From positions 1-64,000 of the forward strand of contig NZ_QFFU01000011.1 in assembly GCF_003131185.1 (NCBI RefSeq): DNA of 64,000 bases, written 5' to 3'. This DNA comes from Pseudomonas ovata. Its GTDB lineage: Bacteria; Pseudomonadota; Gammaproteobacteria; Pseudomonadales; Pseudomonadaceae. Every line of letters starts with the position of its first letter. The stretch's first letter is position 1. The notes below the pieces were generated by a model that ran no database searches, was not told where the DNA came from, and worked only from the letters and a program-made list of their open reading frames with translations. Positions 35,209-43,761 of the stretch are shown in pieces. The position numbers were made by a program, and so were the translations under genes.

Positions 35209-37035
35209 ATGGCTGCACTGATTGAAGACTATGCCCTGTTGGGTAATTGCAAGACGGCAGCACTGGTATCACGGGACGGTTCACTCGATTGGCTGTGCTT
35301 TCCACGCTTTGACGCACCGGCGTGCTTTGCCGCCTTGCTGGGCAACAGCGACAACGGTTGCTGGAAGATTGCCCCGTCTGCCGAAATCAGGCGCACCGAG
35401 CGGCGCTACCAGGACGGCACCCTGATCCTTGAAACCGAGTTTCACACCGATACCGGCCGCGCCATGCTGGTCGATTTCATGCCCATGAACACCCAGGGGC
35501 ATGTGGTGCGCAGCGTGGTCGGGCTGGAAGGGCAGGTGGAGTTCGTCATGGACCTGGCCATCCGCTTCGACTATGGCAGCACCGTGCCTTGGGTGGAAAA
35601 GCGCGAGCCGCATGTACTGACCGCCGTGGCCGGCCCCGACATGCTGGTGCTGCACAGCCCGGTCGACCTGCACCCCAAGGACCACCACACCGGCAGCCGC
35701 TTTCAGGTGGCGGCCGGTGAGCGCAAGACCTTCTGCCTGGCCTGGCAGCCGTCCAACGAACCGGTACAGGTCGCCATCGACATCGACCGGGCGTTCAGGG
35801 ACACCGAGCGCTTCTGGCTTGATTTCTCCGGGCACTGCCCTGAGGTGGGCGCCTGGAGCGCACAGGTCAAGCGTTCGTTGATCACCCTCAAGGCCATGAC
35901 TTATGCGCCCACCGGCGGCATTGTCGCGGCGGTGACCACTTCGCTGCCTGAAGAACTCGGCGGCGAGCGTAACTGGGATTACCGGTACTGCTGGCTGCGT
36001 GACGCCACCATGACCTTGCTGGCCTTCATCAACCTGGGGTATCTGGAAGAGGCCACGGCCTGGCGCGACTGGCTGCTGCGCTCGATCGCCGGCAACCCCG
36101 AGCAGATCCAGATCATGTACGGCCTGGCGGGCGAACGCCGGCTGCAGGAATACGAACTGCCCTGGCTGGCCGGCTACGAAGGCTCGAAACCGGTGCGGGT
36201 CGGCAACGGCGCGGCCACCCAGTTGCAACTGGACGTATACGGCGAAGTGGCCGATGCCATGACCCATGCCATGCGCAGCGGCATGCCGCAGCACCCGCGT
36301 GGCATCGGTATCTCGCGCCTGGTCATGCCGTATCTGGAAAAAGTCTGGCGCCAGCCGGATGCCGGCATCTGGGAAATCCGCTGTGAACCACGGCACTTTA
36401 CCCACTCCAAGGTCATGGCCTGGGTGGCCTTCGACCGCAATGCCAAGCAACTGGCAAGCATCGCCACCAGCGACCGTGACCGCCGCCTGGCGCAGCGTTG
36501 CCGCGAAGTGGCCGAAGAAATCCATGCCGATGTCTGCCGCCATGGCTTTGATGAGCAACTGGGCAGCTTTGTGCAGTCGTATGGCTCCAAGGAAGTCGAC
36601 GCCAGCCTGTTGCAGATCGCGATGACCGGCTTCTTGCCGGCCGACGATCCACGCGTACTGGGCACCGTAGAGCTGATCGAGCGTACGCTGATGCAGGATG
36701 GCCTGTTGCTGCGCTATGACAGCGAACGCACCAGCGATGGCGTCAGCGGCGGCGAGGGCACGTTCCTGGTCTGCTCGTTCTGGCTGGCCGACGTCTATGT
36801 GTTGCTGGGCCGCATGGACGAGGCGCGTGCGCTGTTCGAGCGCTTGTGCGGGCTGTGCAACGACGTAGGCCTGCTGGCCGAGCAATACGACGTCAAGGAT
36901 CAGCGCATGCTGGGCAATTTCCCGCAGGCGTTCAGCCATATCGGCATCATCAACACCGCCCTGAACCTGCACCGCGCCCAGGCACCGTGCCCGATACGCG
37001 AGCGCACCGGCGAAGCGGCAGTGGAAATAGGGTGA
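35209..37035 (+). CDS. glycoside hydrolase family 15 protein (glucoamylase/trehalase-like)
   Basis: This 608-residue enzyme has the N-terminal beta domain of bacterial GH15 proteins (IEDYALLGNCKTAALVSRDG, DWLCFPRFDA). An (alpha/alpha)6 barrel follows, with NWDYRYCWLRDAT and LAEQYDVKDQRMLGNFPQAFSH as characteristic segments. Members hydrolyse alpha-glucans from the non-reducing end or, in some lineages, trehalose. It follows the HAD phosphatase by 31 bp. With no signal peptide, it should act in the cytoplasm on glycogen-derived oligosaccharides or trehalose, which is inference. Confidence 0.92.
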   Translation: MAALIEDYALLGNCKTAALVSRDGSLDWLCFPRFDAPACFAALLGNSDNGCWKIAPSAEIRRTERRYQDGTLILETEFHTDTGRAMLVDFMPMNTQGHVVRSVVGLEGQVEFVMDLAIRFDYGSTVPWVEKREPHVLTAVAGPDMLVLHSPVDLHPKDHHTGSRFQVAAGERKTFCLAWQPSNEPVQVAIDIDRAFRDTERFWLDFSGHCPEVGAWSAQVKRSLITLKAMTYAPTGGIVAAVTTSLPEELGGERNWDYRYCWLRDATMTLLAFINLGYLEEATAWRDWLLRSIAGNPEQIQIMYGLAGERRLQEYELPWLAGYEGSKPVRVGNGAATQLQLDVYGEVADAMTHAMRSGMPQHPRGIGISRLVMPYLEKVWRQPDAGIWEIRCEPRHFTHSKVMAWVAFDRNAKQLASIATSDRDRRLAQRCREVAEEIHADVCRHGFDEQLGSFVQSYGSKEVDASLLQIAMTGFLPADDPRVLGTVELIERTLMQDGLLLRYDSERTSDGVSGGEGTFLVCSFWLADVYVLLGRMDEARALFERLCGLCNDVGLLAEQYDVKDQRMLGNFPQAFSHIGIINTALNLHRAQAPCPIRERTGEAAVEIG

Positions 37036-37042
37036 TGTGATC

Positions 37043-37105
37043 TGTGGGAGCGACCAACGGACGCGAATAAACCTGCGCCATTCGCGACCGTTGGTCGCTC
37101 CCACA
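37043..37105. repeat. long REP palindrome between convergent genes
   Basis: Arms of 18 bp (37043-37060, TGTGGGAGCGACCAACGG, and 37088-37105) continue after one A/A mismatch into 7-bp arms (CGCGAAT and ATTCGCG), giving a 26-bp stem around an 11-nt loop. It carries the REP hallmark GGAGCG/CGCTCC. It lies directly after the GH15 gene and before the convergent MmcQ/YjbR gene, so it likely terminates or stabilises both transcripts. Confidence 0.8.
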
Positions 37106-37137
37106 GGATTGATTTTCAGGCCGATCATGCAGCGTAT

Positions 37138-37494
37138 TCAGGCTGTGTCATCCAGGCGTAATCCTGCCTGCCGGCGCTTGGGCAGCTTGCCTACCACCAA
37201 CTGGTGCGAGCGGGTCAGCAGGTCGCGGATTTCTTCGTCGCTGAAGGTCTCGGGCCGGGCCAGGCTGATCCAGTGGGCGCGGGCCAGATACGGGGAGGGG
37301 CGGATGCCGGGGCGGTCGACGTAACCCAGGAACAGCTCGGCCGCGACCTTGAAGGCCAGGCCGTCCCCCGCCAGGTGCATCAGCGCGAACATTTTGGTGT
37401 CCGCCACGGAAAACACCCGCACGCCGCCCCATTTGTAATCCTCCCGGGCACCGGGCAGTTGCAGGCAGAATTCGGCGATGGCTTCGCTGTGCAT
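37138..37494 (-). CDS. MmcQ/YjbR family protein
   Basis: This is a 118-residue protein of the MmcQ/YjbR family. It opens AIAEFCLQLPGAREDYKWG, has the central strand MFALMHLAG, the motif RPGIRPSPYLARAHWISL, and ends with a helix carrying DLLTRSHQLVVGKLPK. Family members have a cyaY-like fold and are annotated as DNA-binding, but a biochemical role is not established. It stands alone between the GH15 and pcaD genes. Confidence 0.88.
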   Translation of the reverse strand: MHSEAIAEFCLQLPGAREDYKWGGVRVFSVADTKMFALMHLAGDGLAFKVAAELFLGYVDRPGIRPSPYLARAHWISLARPETFSDEEIRDLLTRSHQLVVGKLPKRRQAGLRLDDTA

Positions 37495-37614
37495 GGTGTG
37501 GCGTTCCTGTGAGATGTGAAGGTGTTCGATAGTCGCACGAATAATCGGTCAGCGGACTGTCGCCGCGTTCGCCCAATCTGTAGTGTGCAGGCTTTATCCT
37601 GTCAGGAGCCTCGA

Positions 37615-38406
37615 ATGTCTGCCGTGCAACTTGCCGATGGTCCACTCAACTACCTGCTCGAAGGCCCGATTGATGCGCCGGTGCTGGTGTTGTCCAACTC
37701 GCTGGGCACCGACCTGCACATGTGGGACGCCCAGATGCCGGCCTTTACCGAGCATTTTCGCGTGTTGCGCTACGACACCCGTGGCCATGGCCGCTCGCTG
37801 GTGACCGAAGGCCCGTACAGCATCGAACAGAACGGCCGCGACGTGCTGGCCCTGCTGGATGCGCTGGACATCGACAAGGTCTCGTTCCTGGGGCTGTCGA
37901 TGGGCGGTCTGATCGCCCAGTGGCTGGCCATCAATGCCCCGCAGCGCCTGCACCGGGTGGTGTTGTGCAACACCGCCGCGAAAATCGCCAGCGCCGAAAT
38001 CTGGAACCCGCGCATCGAAACCGTGCTGCGCGACGGCCAGGCGGCCATGGTGGCACTGCGCGATGCGTCCATTTCGCGCTGGTTCACCCCTGAGTTCGCC
38101 GAGCGCGAACCGGCCCTCGTCGAGCCGATCGTCGGCATGCTGGCGCAGACCTCGCCTCAAGGCTATGCCGCCAGCTGTGCGGCGGTGCGTGATGCCGACT
38201 ACCGCGAGCAGATCGCCTCGATCACACTGCCGGTGCTGGTGGTGTGTGGCACCCAGGATCCGGTGACCACGCCCGAGCACGGGCGCTTCATGGTTGAACG
38301 CATCAAGGGCGCCCGCCAGGTCGACCTGCACGCCGCGCACCTGTCCAGCGTCGAAGCCGATGAGGCGTTCACCCGCCCGATCCTGGCATTTCTGACCGCG
38401 CAGTAA
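37615..38406 (+). CDS. pcaD: 3-oxoadipate enol-lactonase PcaD
   Basis: This 263-residue alpha/beta hydrolase is predicted to open 3-oxoadipate enol-lactone in the beta-ketoadipate pathway. The nucleophile elbow is GLSMGGL, the opening is NSLGTDLHMWDAQMP, the acid residue is near CGTQDPVTTP and the histidine lies in DLHAAHLS, all as in PcaD. TCAGGAGCC precedes the ATG at 37615. Normally it sits in a pca operon; here it is alone, next to an aromatic-degradation island, so it may be an extra copy or serve a related lactone. Confidence 0.88.
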   Translation: MSAVQLADGPLNYLLEGPIDAPVLVLSNSLGTDLHMWDAQMPAFTEHFRVLRYDTRGHGRSLVTEGPYSIEQNGRDVLALLDALDIDKVSFLGLSMGGLIAQWLAINAPQRLHRVVLCNTAAKIASAEIWNPRIETVLRDGQAAMVALRDASISRWFTPEFAEREPALVEPIVGMLAQTSPQGYAASCAAVRDADYREQIASITLPVLVVCGTQDPVTTPEHGRFMVERIKGARQVDLHAAHLSSVEADEAFTRPILAFLTAQ

Positions 38407-38419
38407 CCCCGCCTGCACG

Positions 38420-38453
38420 GTGTCGGGTCCGGGCCTGTACCTGGACCCGACAC
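38420..38453. terminator. bidirectional terminator hairpin between pcaD and the AraC regulator
   Basis: Perfect 11-bp arms GTGTCGGGTCC (38420-38430) and GGACCCGACAC (38443-38453) flank a 12-nt loop in the 51-bp gap between the convergent genes. No long T tract is present. Confidence 0.65.
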
Positions 38454-38457
38454 ATAT

Positions 38458-39486
38458 TCACCCGCCCGAACGACAGCGCAAGGTTGTCGACGGCAACTCG
38501 CCGTAGCGTTTTCGGTATTCCTGTGAAAACCGGCCCAGATGGGCAAACCCCCACTTCAGCGCCACATCGGTGACCGACACGTCGTGCCCGGCGCACAACG
38601 CCTGATGCACCTGTTCCAGGCGCACATCGCGCAGGTAGGCCATCGGGCTGGTGCCGGTGTACTCGCGAAAGCCGGCAAACAGGGTGCGCACGCTGACATC
38701 GGCATACGCGGCCAGTTGCTCGACGGTCAAGGGCTCGTGGGCATGGGCGTGAATGAATTCCTCGGTACGCTTGACGAACCAGGGCGAGAGCCTGCGAGCG
38801 GTGTCTGCACCGGAGGCCAGCGGCAGGTTGTTGGGCTGGCCGTAGAGCAGGGCATTGAGCAGGGTCGACTCGAACTGCTTGAACACCAGCGGCTGGTGCA
38901 GTGGATGGCCGGCGCAGCACAACGCTTCCATCAGGGTGCCGAGCAATTGCAGGAAGTAAGCGCCGCCAGGGCTGTCCAGGTGCAGTTGTGGAGCGAACTG
39001 CAGCGGTTTGTCCAGCGAATGGCCCAGGTGCTGCTGGCAATGGCGCTCCAGGTCACTGCGCTCCAGGCGCAAGGCCAGTTGCGGGGCGTCGGCCGCCCAG
39101 CGCATGTGTACCGGCACCTCCGGGGAAATAAATGAGGCGCACAGGGGCGAAGAGGTAAAGACCTGGCCGTCGCAGTCGATCTCGGCGCTGCCGCGCAGAG
39201 GCATTTGCACGAGAAAGAAGCTTTCCAGCCGACCCGGGTCAATCGACACCGGCGCGCCGTATTCCAGGCGGCTCAGTGACAGGTTGCCGCGCTGCAAATG
39301 GTGCATGGCCGCACTGATTGCCCTTGAAGGCCCGGTGGCCCGCAGCTCATGCGGCTTGAACACCGTGCCGACGTTTTGCCGGATGCTTTCGGCATCGTTG
39401 AGCACGAACAGGCGGTTTCTGGCATTGAACAACGGCGCCTGTTCAAGGCGATTGCTGTTGGTGGCCGATTCAATGGAAGTGTTCAT
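38458..39486 (-). CDS. AraC family regulator of the aromatic-oxidation operon (IifR-like)
   Basis: This is a 342-residue regulator. The N-terminal two thirds match the AraC-binding-like domain seen in regulators of aromatic catabolism (RGNLSLSRLEYG, FFLVQMPLRGSAEI). The C-terminal region carries the double helix-turn-helix (LAAYADVSVRTLFAGFREYTG and ALKWGFAHLGRFSQEYRKRYG). It is divergent from the five-gene operon at 39781-44700 across a 294-bp region containing CGGATA-type repeats, so it is very likely its activator. Indole or a related molecule is the inferred effector. Confidence 0.88.
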   Translation of the reverse strand: MNTSIESATNSNRLEQAPLFNARNRLFVLNDAESIRQNVGTVFKPHELRATGPSRAISAAMHHLQRGNLSLSRLEYGAPVSIDPGRLESFFLVQMPLRGSAEIDCDGQVFTSSPLCASFISPEVPVHMRWAADAPQLALRLERSDLERHCQQHLGHSLDKPLQFAPQLHLDSPGGAYFLQLLGTLMEALCCAGHPLHQPLVFKQFESTLLNALLYGQPNNLPLASGADTARRLSPWFVKRTEEFIHAHAHEPLTVEQLAAYADVSVRTLFAGFREYTGTSPMAYLRDVRLEQVHQALCAGHDVSVTDVALKWGFAHLGRFSQEYRKRYGELPSTTLRCRSGG

Positions 39487-39546
39487 GTTCTACCTCGCGC
39501 ACGCACGGTTTGCGAGCAGAGTGCGCCACCCTGTTACCGGGCGTCT

Positions 39547-39723
39547 GCAGTATCCGGACAGTGCCTGCGGCAAACGGATACTGCGGTGCCTCTGCTGTTT
39601 CCAATGGCCACTTGAGCGGGCCTTTGACGGGGTATCTGCAAGCGCCGCGCCACTTTATGAGCCGCAAACGGAGGTGAAACTTTATGCACCCGCCGGACAG
39701 CCCTTGCGCTGATCGGATAGTGC
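39547..39723. promoter_or_regulatory. candidate AraC operator: repeated CGGATACTGC half-sites
   Basis: The intergenic region holds GCAGTATCCG (39547-39556) and its perfect inverse CGGATACTGC (39575-39584), 18 bp apart. A third copy with one mismatch, CGGATAGTGC, lies at 39714-39723, close to the operon start at 39781. Repeats with this spacing in front of an AraC-controlled operon are plausible binding sites. The function is inferred from position only. Confidence 0.5.
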
Positions 39724-39780
39724 GCCTGCCGCCCGTGCCGCAAGAATGTTTGCCATGTCCATCGCATCGGAAACATTCCC

Positions 39781-41025
39781 ATGAAAGGTCGCTCTATCAC
39801 GGTTACAAGCCCGGCCGGCGAGTTTCAGGCTTACCTGGCCACCGCTGTCGGCGGGCGCGGCCCTGGGGTCGTGCTGTGCCAGGAAATCTTCGGCGTCAAC
39901 CCGGCCATGCGCCAAGTGGCCGATGACCTGGCCGAGGAGGGCTACACGGTGCTGGTGCCCGACCTGTACTGGCGCCAGGTGCCGGGCGTTGAGCTGGGCT
40001 ATAGCGAGAAAGACTTCGCCATCGCCTTTTCCTTGTACCAGGCCTTCGATGAAGCCGCGGGCGTCGACGACATCGCCAGCAGCCTGAAAGCCCTGAGCCG
40101 GTTGCCTGAATGCACCCCGGGGCCACAAGGGGTGGTGGGGTATTGCCTGGGCGGCAAGCTGGCGTACCTGGCCGCCTGCCGATTGCCCGAGGTGGCCTGC
40201 GCGGTGGGCTACTACGGCGTCGGCATCGAAACCGCCCTGCATGAGCTCGAAGGCCTGCAAGGCCGGCGCCTGGTGCTGCACCTGGCCGGCAACGATCAGT
40301 TCTGCCCGGCCCCCGCACAGGCGCAGATCCAGGCCGCTGCCGGCCAGGCAAAGGGCCTGACTGCTCATGTGTACCCAGGCGTCGACCACGCCTTTGCCCG
40401 GCCTGCCGGTCATCATTTCGACAAGGCCGCCGCACAGATTGCCCATGAACGCACCGTGGCGGCCTTGCGCCTGAGCATCGGCCCGGACTACGACCTGTCG
40501 GCGCTGTGGGAAGAACACATCCGCCATGAGTTCGCTACCCGCGATGTGCCCGCCACGATGGCGACCATGGTCGCCGAGCCCTACGTCAATCACATTCCGA
40601 CCATGACCGGCGGGGTCGGGCATACCCAGCTCAGCCGCTTCTACCAGCACCACTTCGTGCACGGCAACCCCGTCGATATGGCCCTGATTCCGATTTCGCG
40701 CACCGTCGGCCAGACCCAGATCGTCGACGAATTCATCATGACCTTTACCCATGACAGCGTCATCGACTGGCTGCTGCCGGGGGTGCCGCCCACCGGGCGT
40801 ACCGTCGAGATTCCGATGCTGGGCGTGGTCCGGTTTCGCGGGCCGAAACTGTGCCACGAGCACATCTACTGGGACCAGGCCAGCGTGCTGGTGCAGATCG
40901 GCCTGCTGGACCCGCACGGCTTGCCCGTGGCCGGTCGCGTTACTGCCGACAAGCTGCGCGATGAAACCCTGCCGTCCAACACGCTGATGCCCAACTGGGC
41001 CGACAGCGCCCACCTCAGCGTATAA
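39781..41025 (+). CDS. dienelactone hydrolase-SnoaL-like fusion protein (IifA-like)
   Basis: This is a 414-residue fusion. Residues 1-235 form a dienelactone hydrolase domain with Cys122 in GYCLGGK, Asp172 in GNDQFCP and His203 in VDHAFAR. Residues 245-410 form a SnoaL/NTF2-like domain (HEFATRDVPATMATM, FYQHHFVHGNP). It is the first gene of the operon and is followed after 9 bp by the SDR gene. In indole-oxidation clusters, as I recall, the first gene product cleaves 3-hydroxyindolin-2-one to anthranilate without cofactor. Whether this protein does so is inference; lactone hydrolysis is the alternative. Confidence 0.82.
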   Translation: MKGRSITVTSPAGEFQAYLATAVGGRGPGVVLCQEIFGVNPAMRQVADDLAEEGYTVLVPDLYWRQVPGVELGYSEKDFAIAFSLYQAFDEAAGVDDIASSLKALSRLPECTPGPQGVVGYCLGGKLAYLAACRLPEVACAVGYYGVGIETALHELEGLQGRRLVLHLAGNDQFCPAPAQAQIQAAAGQAKGLTAHVYPGVDHAFARPAGHHFDKAAAQIAHERTVAALRLSIGPDYDLSALWEEHIRHEFATRDVPATMATMVAEPYVNHIPTMTGGVGHTQLSRFYQHHFVHGNPVDMALIPISRTVGQTQIVDEFIMTFTHDSVIDWLLPGVPPTGRTVEIPMLGVVRFRGPKLCHEHIYWDQASVLVQIGLLDPHGLPVAGRVTADKLRDETLPSNTLMPNWADSAHLSV

Positions 41026-41034
41026 GGAGCTGTC

Positions 41035-41838
41035 ATGTCCGGTTTTCTCAATGGCCAGGCCCTGCAAGGCAAACTCGCACTGATCAGTGGCGGCGCCACC
41101 CTTATCGGCCTGGCGGTGGCCCGCGGGCTGATCGCGGCCGGCGCCCGGGTGGCGCTGCTGGATATCGACCGCGAAGCCGGTGAACAGACCGCGCGCCTGC
41201 TCGGTGACCAGGCGACCTTCGTGGCCGTGGACATCACCGATGATGCGGCCCTGCACATGGCCCTGGCCCAGGTGCGTGGGCAATGGGGGGCGGTGGACCT
41301 GCTGATCAACCTGGCCTGTACTTATCAGGACGACGGTTTTGCCTCATCGCGCCAGGACTGGTTGCGGGCGCTGGACATCAACCTTGTGTCGGCGGTCGCC
41401 CTGGCCCAGGCGCTGCACGAGGACCTCAGGCAACGGCGCGGTGCCATCGTCAATTTCAGCTCCATTTCGGCCGGATGCGCGCAGACCGGGCGCTGGCTCT
41501 ATCCGGTGTCCAAGGCCGCGATCAAGCAATTGACCCGCAGCATGGCCATGGACCTGGCCGGTGATGGCATTCGTGTCAACTCGGTGTCGCCGGGCTGGAC
41601 CTGGTCGCGGGTCATCGCCGAGGTCAGCGGCGGCGATCGCGCCAAGGCCGACCGGGTCGCGGCGGCCTACCACCTGTTGGGACGCCTGGGCGAGCCGGAG
41701 GAGGTCGCCAATGTGGTCACCTTCCTGTGCTCGCCGGCGGCCAGCTTTGTCACCGGCGCCGACTATGCGGTCGACGGCGGCTATTCGGTGATGGGTCCCG
41801 AGCAGAACCTGCCGGCCATCCCGCGCCTGGCCGAATGA
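41035..41838 (+). CDS. SDR family oxidoreductase (IifB-like)
   Basis: This is a 267-residue short-chain dehydrogenase. The cofactor-binding loop reads ISGGATLIGLAVARG, a variant of TGxxxGxG, and Asp in LLDID suggests NAD preference. The catalytic serine lies in NFSSISAG and the Tyr/Lys pair in YPVSKAAIKQ. TAAGGAGC precedes the ATG. It is second in the operon. In iif-type clusters this step is thought to oxidise the dihydrodiol of indole to a hydroxy-oxindole, so the assignment here follows from gene order. Confidence 0.9.
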   Translation: MSGFLNGQALQGKLALISGGATLIGLAVARGLIAAGARVALLDIDREAGEQTARLLGDQATFVAVDITDDAALHMALAQVRGQWGAVDLLINLACTYQDDGFASSRQDWLRALDINLVSAVALAQALHEDLRQRRGAIVNFSSISAGCAQTGRWLYPVSKAAIKQLTRSMAMDLAGDGIRVNSVSPGWTWSRVIAEVSGGDRAKADRVAAAYHLLGRLGEPEEVANVVTFLCSPAASFVTGADYAVDGGYSVMGPEQNLPAIPRLAE

Positions 41839-41914
41839 CCCGGCCACCCCCTGTTCATCAACCCGATGGCGCCGCCTGTGCGGGGCCGATCCTTCGAGCC
41901 AATGGAGAATAACA

Positions 41915-43153
41915 ATGCGTCGTATCGCTATCGTCGGAGCCGGCCAGGCCGGACTGCAACTGGCCCTGGGCCTGCTGGCCAACGGGTATCAGGTGACCCT
42001 GGCCACCAACCGCACAGCCGAGCAAATCCGTGACGGCAAGGTCATGTCCAGCCAGTGCATGTTCAACAGCGCGCTGCAGACCGAGCGCGACCTGGGCATC
42101 GACTTCTGGCAGGAGCAATGCCCGGCCGTCGAGGGCATCGGCCTGAACGTGGTCAACCCCGAAGTGCCCGGCCAGTCGCTGTTCAGCTGGAGCGCCCGCC
42201 TGGAGCGCTGCGCCCAGTCGGTCGACCAGCGCCTGAAAATGCCGGTGTGGATGGAGGCGTTGGTGCAACGTGGCGGCGACCTGCTGATCGAAGATGTCGG
42301 CCTTGCCGAGCTGGAAGCCCTGTCGGCCAGCCATGACCTGGTGCTGCTCGCGGCCGGCAAGGGCGAGGTGGTCAACCTGTTCGCCAGGGACCCGGTGCGC
42401 ACCGTGTTCAGCAGCCCGCAACGCTCCCTGGCCTTGACCTACGTCAAGGGCATGACACCGGTGTCGCCGTATTCACGGGTGGCGTTCAACCTGATTCCAG
42501 GCGTCGGTGAGTATTTTGTATTCCCTGCGCTGACCTTGAGCGGGCCGTGCGAAATCATGGTCTTCGAAGGCATTCCCGGCGGTCCGATGGACTGTTGGCA
42601 AGGCATCACCAGCCCCGAACAACACTTGGAAAAGAGCCTGGAGCTGGTACGCCGCTACCTGCCCTGGGAGGCCGAGCGCTGCACCGACCTGAGCCTGACC
42701 GATGACAAGGGCTTCTTGTCTGGGCGCTTCACACCCATGGTCCGCCGCCCGGTGCTGACCTTGCCGTCCGGTCGTAGTGTGTTCGGCATGGCCGATGCGC
42801 TGGTGGTCAACGACCCGATCACCGGACAAGGCGCCAATAACGCCGCCAAGTGCAGCCAGGTATACCTGGACGCGATTCTGGCCCAGGGCACCGAAGCCTT
42901 CAGCCGCGCCTGGATGGAGCAGACCTTCGAGCAGTACTGGGCCTATGCCGGTGACGTGGTCAAGTGGACCAACAGCATGCTGCAACCACCGGCCCCGCAC
43001 CTGTTGCAACTGTTGGGCGCGGCCAGCCAGTCGCAGCCGCTGGCCCACGCCATCACCAATGCCTTTGACGACCCGCGCCGTTTCGCCCCCTGGTGGTTTG
43101 ACGCCGGCCAGTGCCAGAGCTTTATCCAGAAGATGAGTCAACAGGCTGCCTGA
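41915..43153 (+). CDS. StyA-like FAD-dependent monooxygenase (indole/styrene oxygenase, IifC-like)
   Basis: This 412-residue flavoprotein monooxygenase resembles styrene monooxygenase StyA. It has the FAD-binding motif RIAIVGAGQAGLQLALGLL, the internal signature VMSSQCMFNSAL, and the second FAD contact ADALVVNDPITGQGANNA. Such enzymes are external monooxygenases that need reduced FAD supplied by a reductase, encoded directly downstream. They epoxidise styrene or indole. With the SDR, the fusion hydrolase and the AraC regulator around it, indole is the likelier substrate. AATGGAG lies upstream of the ATG at 41915. Confidence 0.88.
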   Translation: MRRIAIVGAGQAGLQLALGLLANGYQVTLATNRTAEQIRDGKVMSSQCMFNSALQTERDLGIDFWQEQCPAVEGIGLNVVNPEVPGQSLFSWSARLERCAQSVDQRLKMPVWMEALVQRGGDLLIEDVGLAELEALSASHDLVLLAAGKGEVVNLFARDPVRTVFSSPQRSLALTYVKGMTPVSPYSRVAFNLIPGVGEYFVFPALTLSGPCEIMVFEGIPGGPMDCWQGITSPEQHLEKSLELVRRYLPWEAERCTDLSLTDDKGFLSGRFTPMVRRPVLTLPSGRSVFGMADALVVNDPITGQGANNAAKCSQVYLDAILAQGTEAFSRAWMEQTFEQYWAYAGDVVKWTNSMLQPPAPHLLQLLGAASQSQPLAHAITNAFDDPRRFAPWWFDAGQCQSFIQKMSQQAA

Positions 43154-43187
43154 AGGGCATCTCCCATAAAAAGCCGAGGAACCGACC

Positions 43188-43721
43188 ATGAATGCCGCCA
43201 CCGCCCTGAACCCTGCCGATCTTCTGGATGCGCACACCCTGGAGGTGCGCGACCTGCGCAACCTGCTGGGCCAGTTCGCCACCGGGGTGACCGTGATCAC
43301 CACCCGTACCGCTGACGGACGCAACGTCGGCATGACCGCCAATTCGTTTTCATCCGTGTCTCTTGACCCGCCACTGGTGCTCTGGAGCCTGGCGCGCTCG
43401 GCGCCGAGCCTGGGCGATTTTCTCGACGCCAGTCACTTTGCGATCAATGTACTGGGCGCCGACCAGCATGGTTTGTCTTCGCAATTCGCCAGGCCCGCCA
43501 GCGACAAGTTTGCCGGCGTGTCCTTCAGCCAGGGCAAGGCCGGCATGCCGGTGCTCGATGACGTGGTGGCGGTGCTGGTGTGCCGCAACGTCACCCAGTA
43601 CGAAGGCGGCGACCACCTGATTTTCCTGGGCCAGATCGAACAATGCCGACACAGCGACGCAGAACCGCTGGTCTTTCACGCCGGACGCTACCGTGTTGCC
43701 GCCCAGCATCCGGCCTTGTGA
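43188..43721 (+). CDS. flavin reductase, partner of the StyA-like monooxygenase (IifD-like)
   Basis: This is a 177-residue FMN/FAD reductase of the HpaC/StyB family. Diagnostic segments are FATGVTVITTRTADGRNVGMTANSF and SLDPPLVLWSL, then FAINVLG and the C-terminal FLGQIEQC. It uses NAD(P)H to reduce free flavin for the monooxygenase encoded 34 bp upstream. AAAAGCCGAGGAA precedes the ATG at 43188. Confidence 0.92.
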   Translation: MNAATALNPADLLDAHTLEVRDLRNLLGQFATGVTVITTRTADGRNVGMTANSFSSVSLDPPLVLWSLARSAPSLGDFLDASHFAINVLGADQHGLSSQFARPASDKFAGVSFSQGKAGMPVLDDVVAVLVCRNVTQYEGGDHLIFLGQIEQCRHSDAEPLVFHAGRYRVAAQHPAL

Positions 43722-43761
43722 ACCTGCCGCCACGCTTGATAGGCCGTAACGGGGAGCCAAC

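Noticed and set aside
35281..37128. Minus-strand open frame of 615 codons opposite the GH15 gene
   Set aside because: GH15 motifs are clear on the plus strand; this frame also reads through the REP palindrome.
39682..41283. Minus-strand open frame spanning the fusion hydrolase and SDR genes
   Set aside because: It crosses two well-supported plus-strand genes and has no motif of its own.
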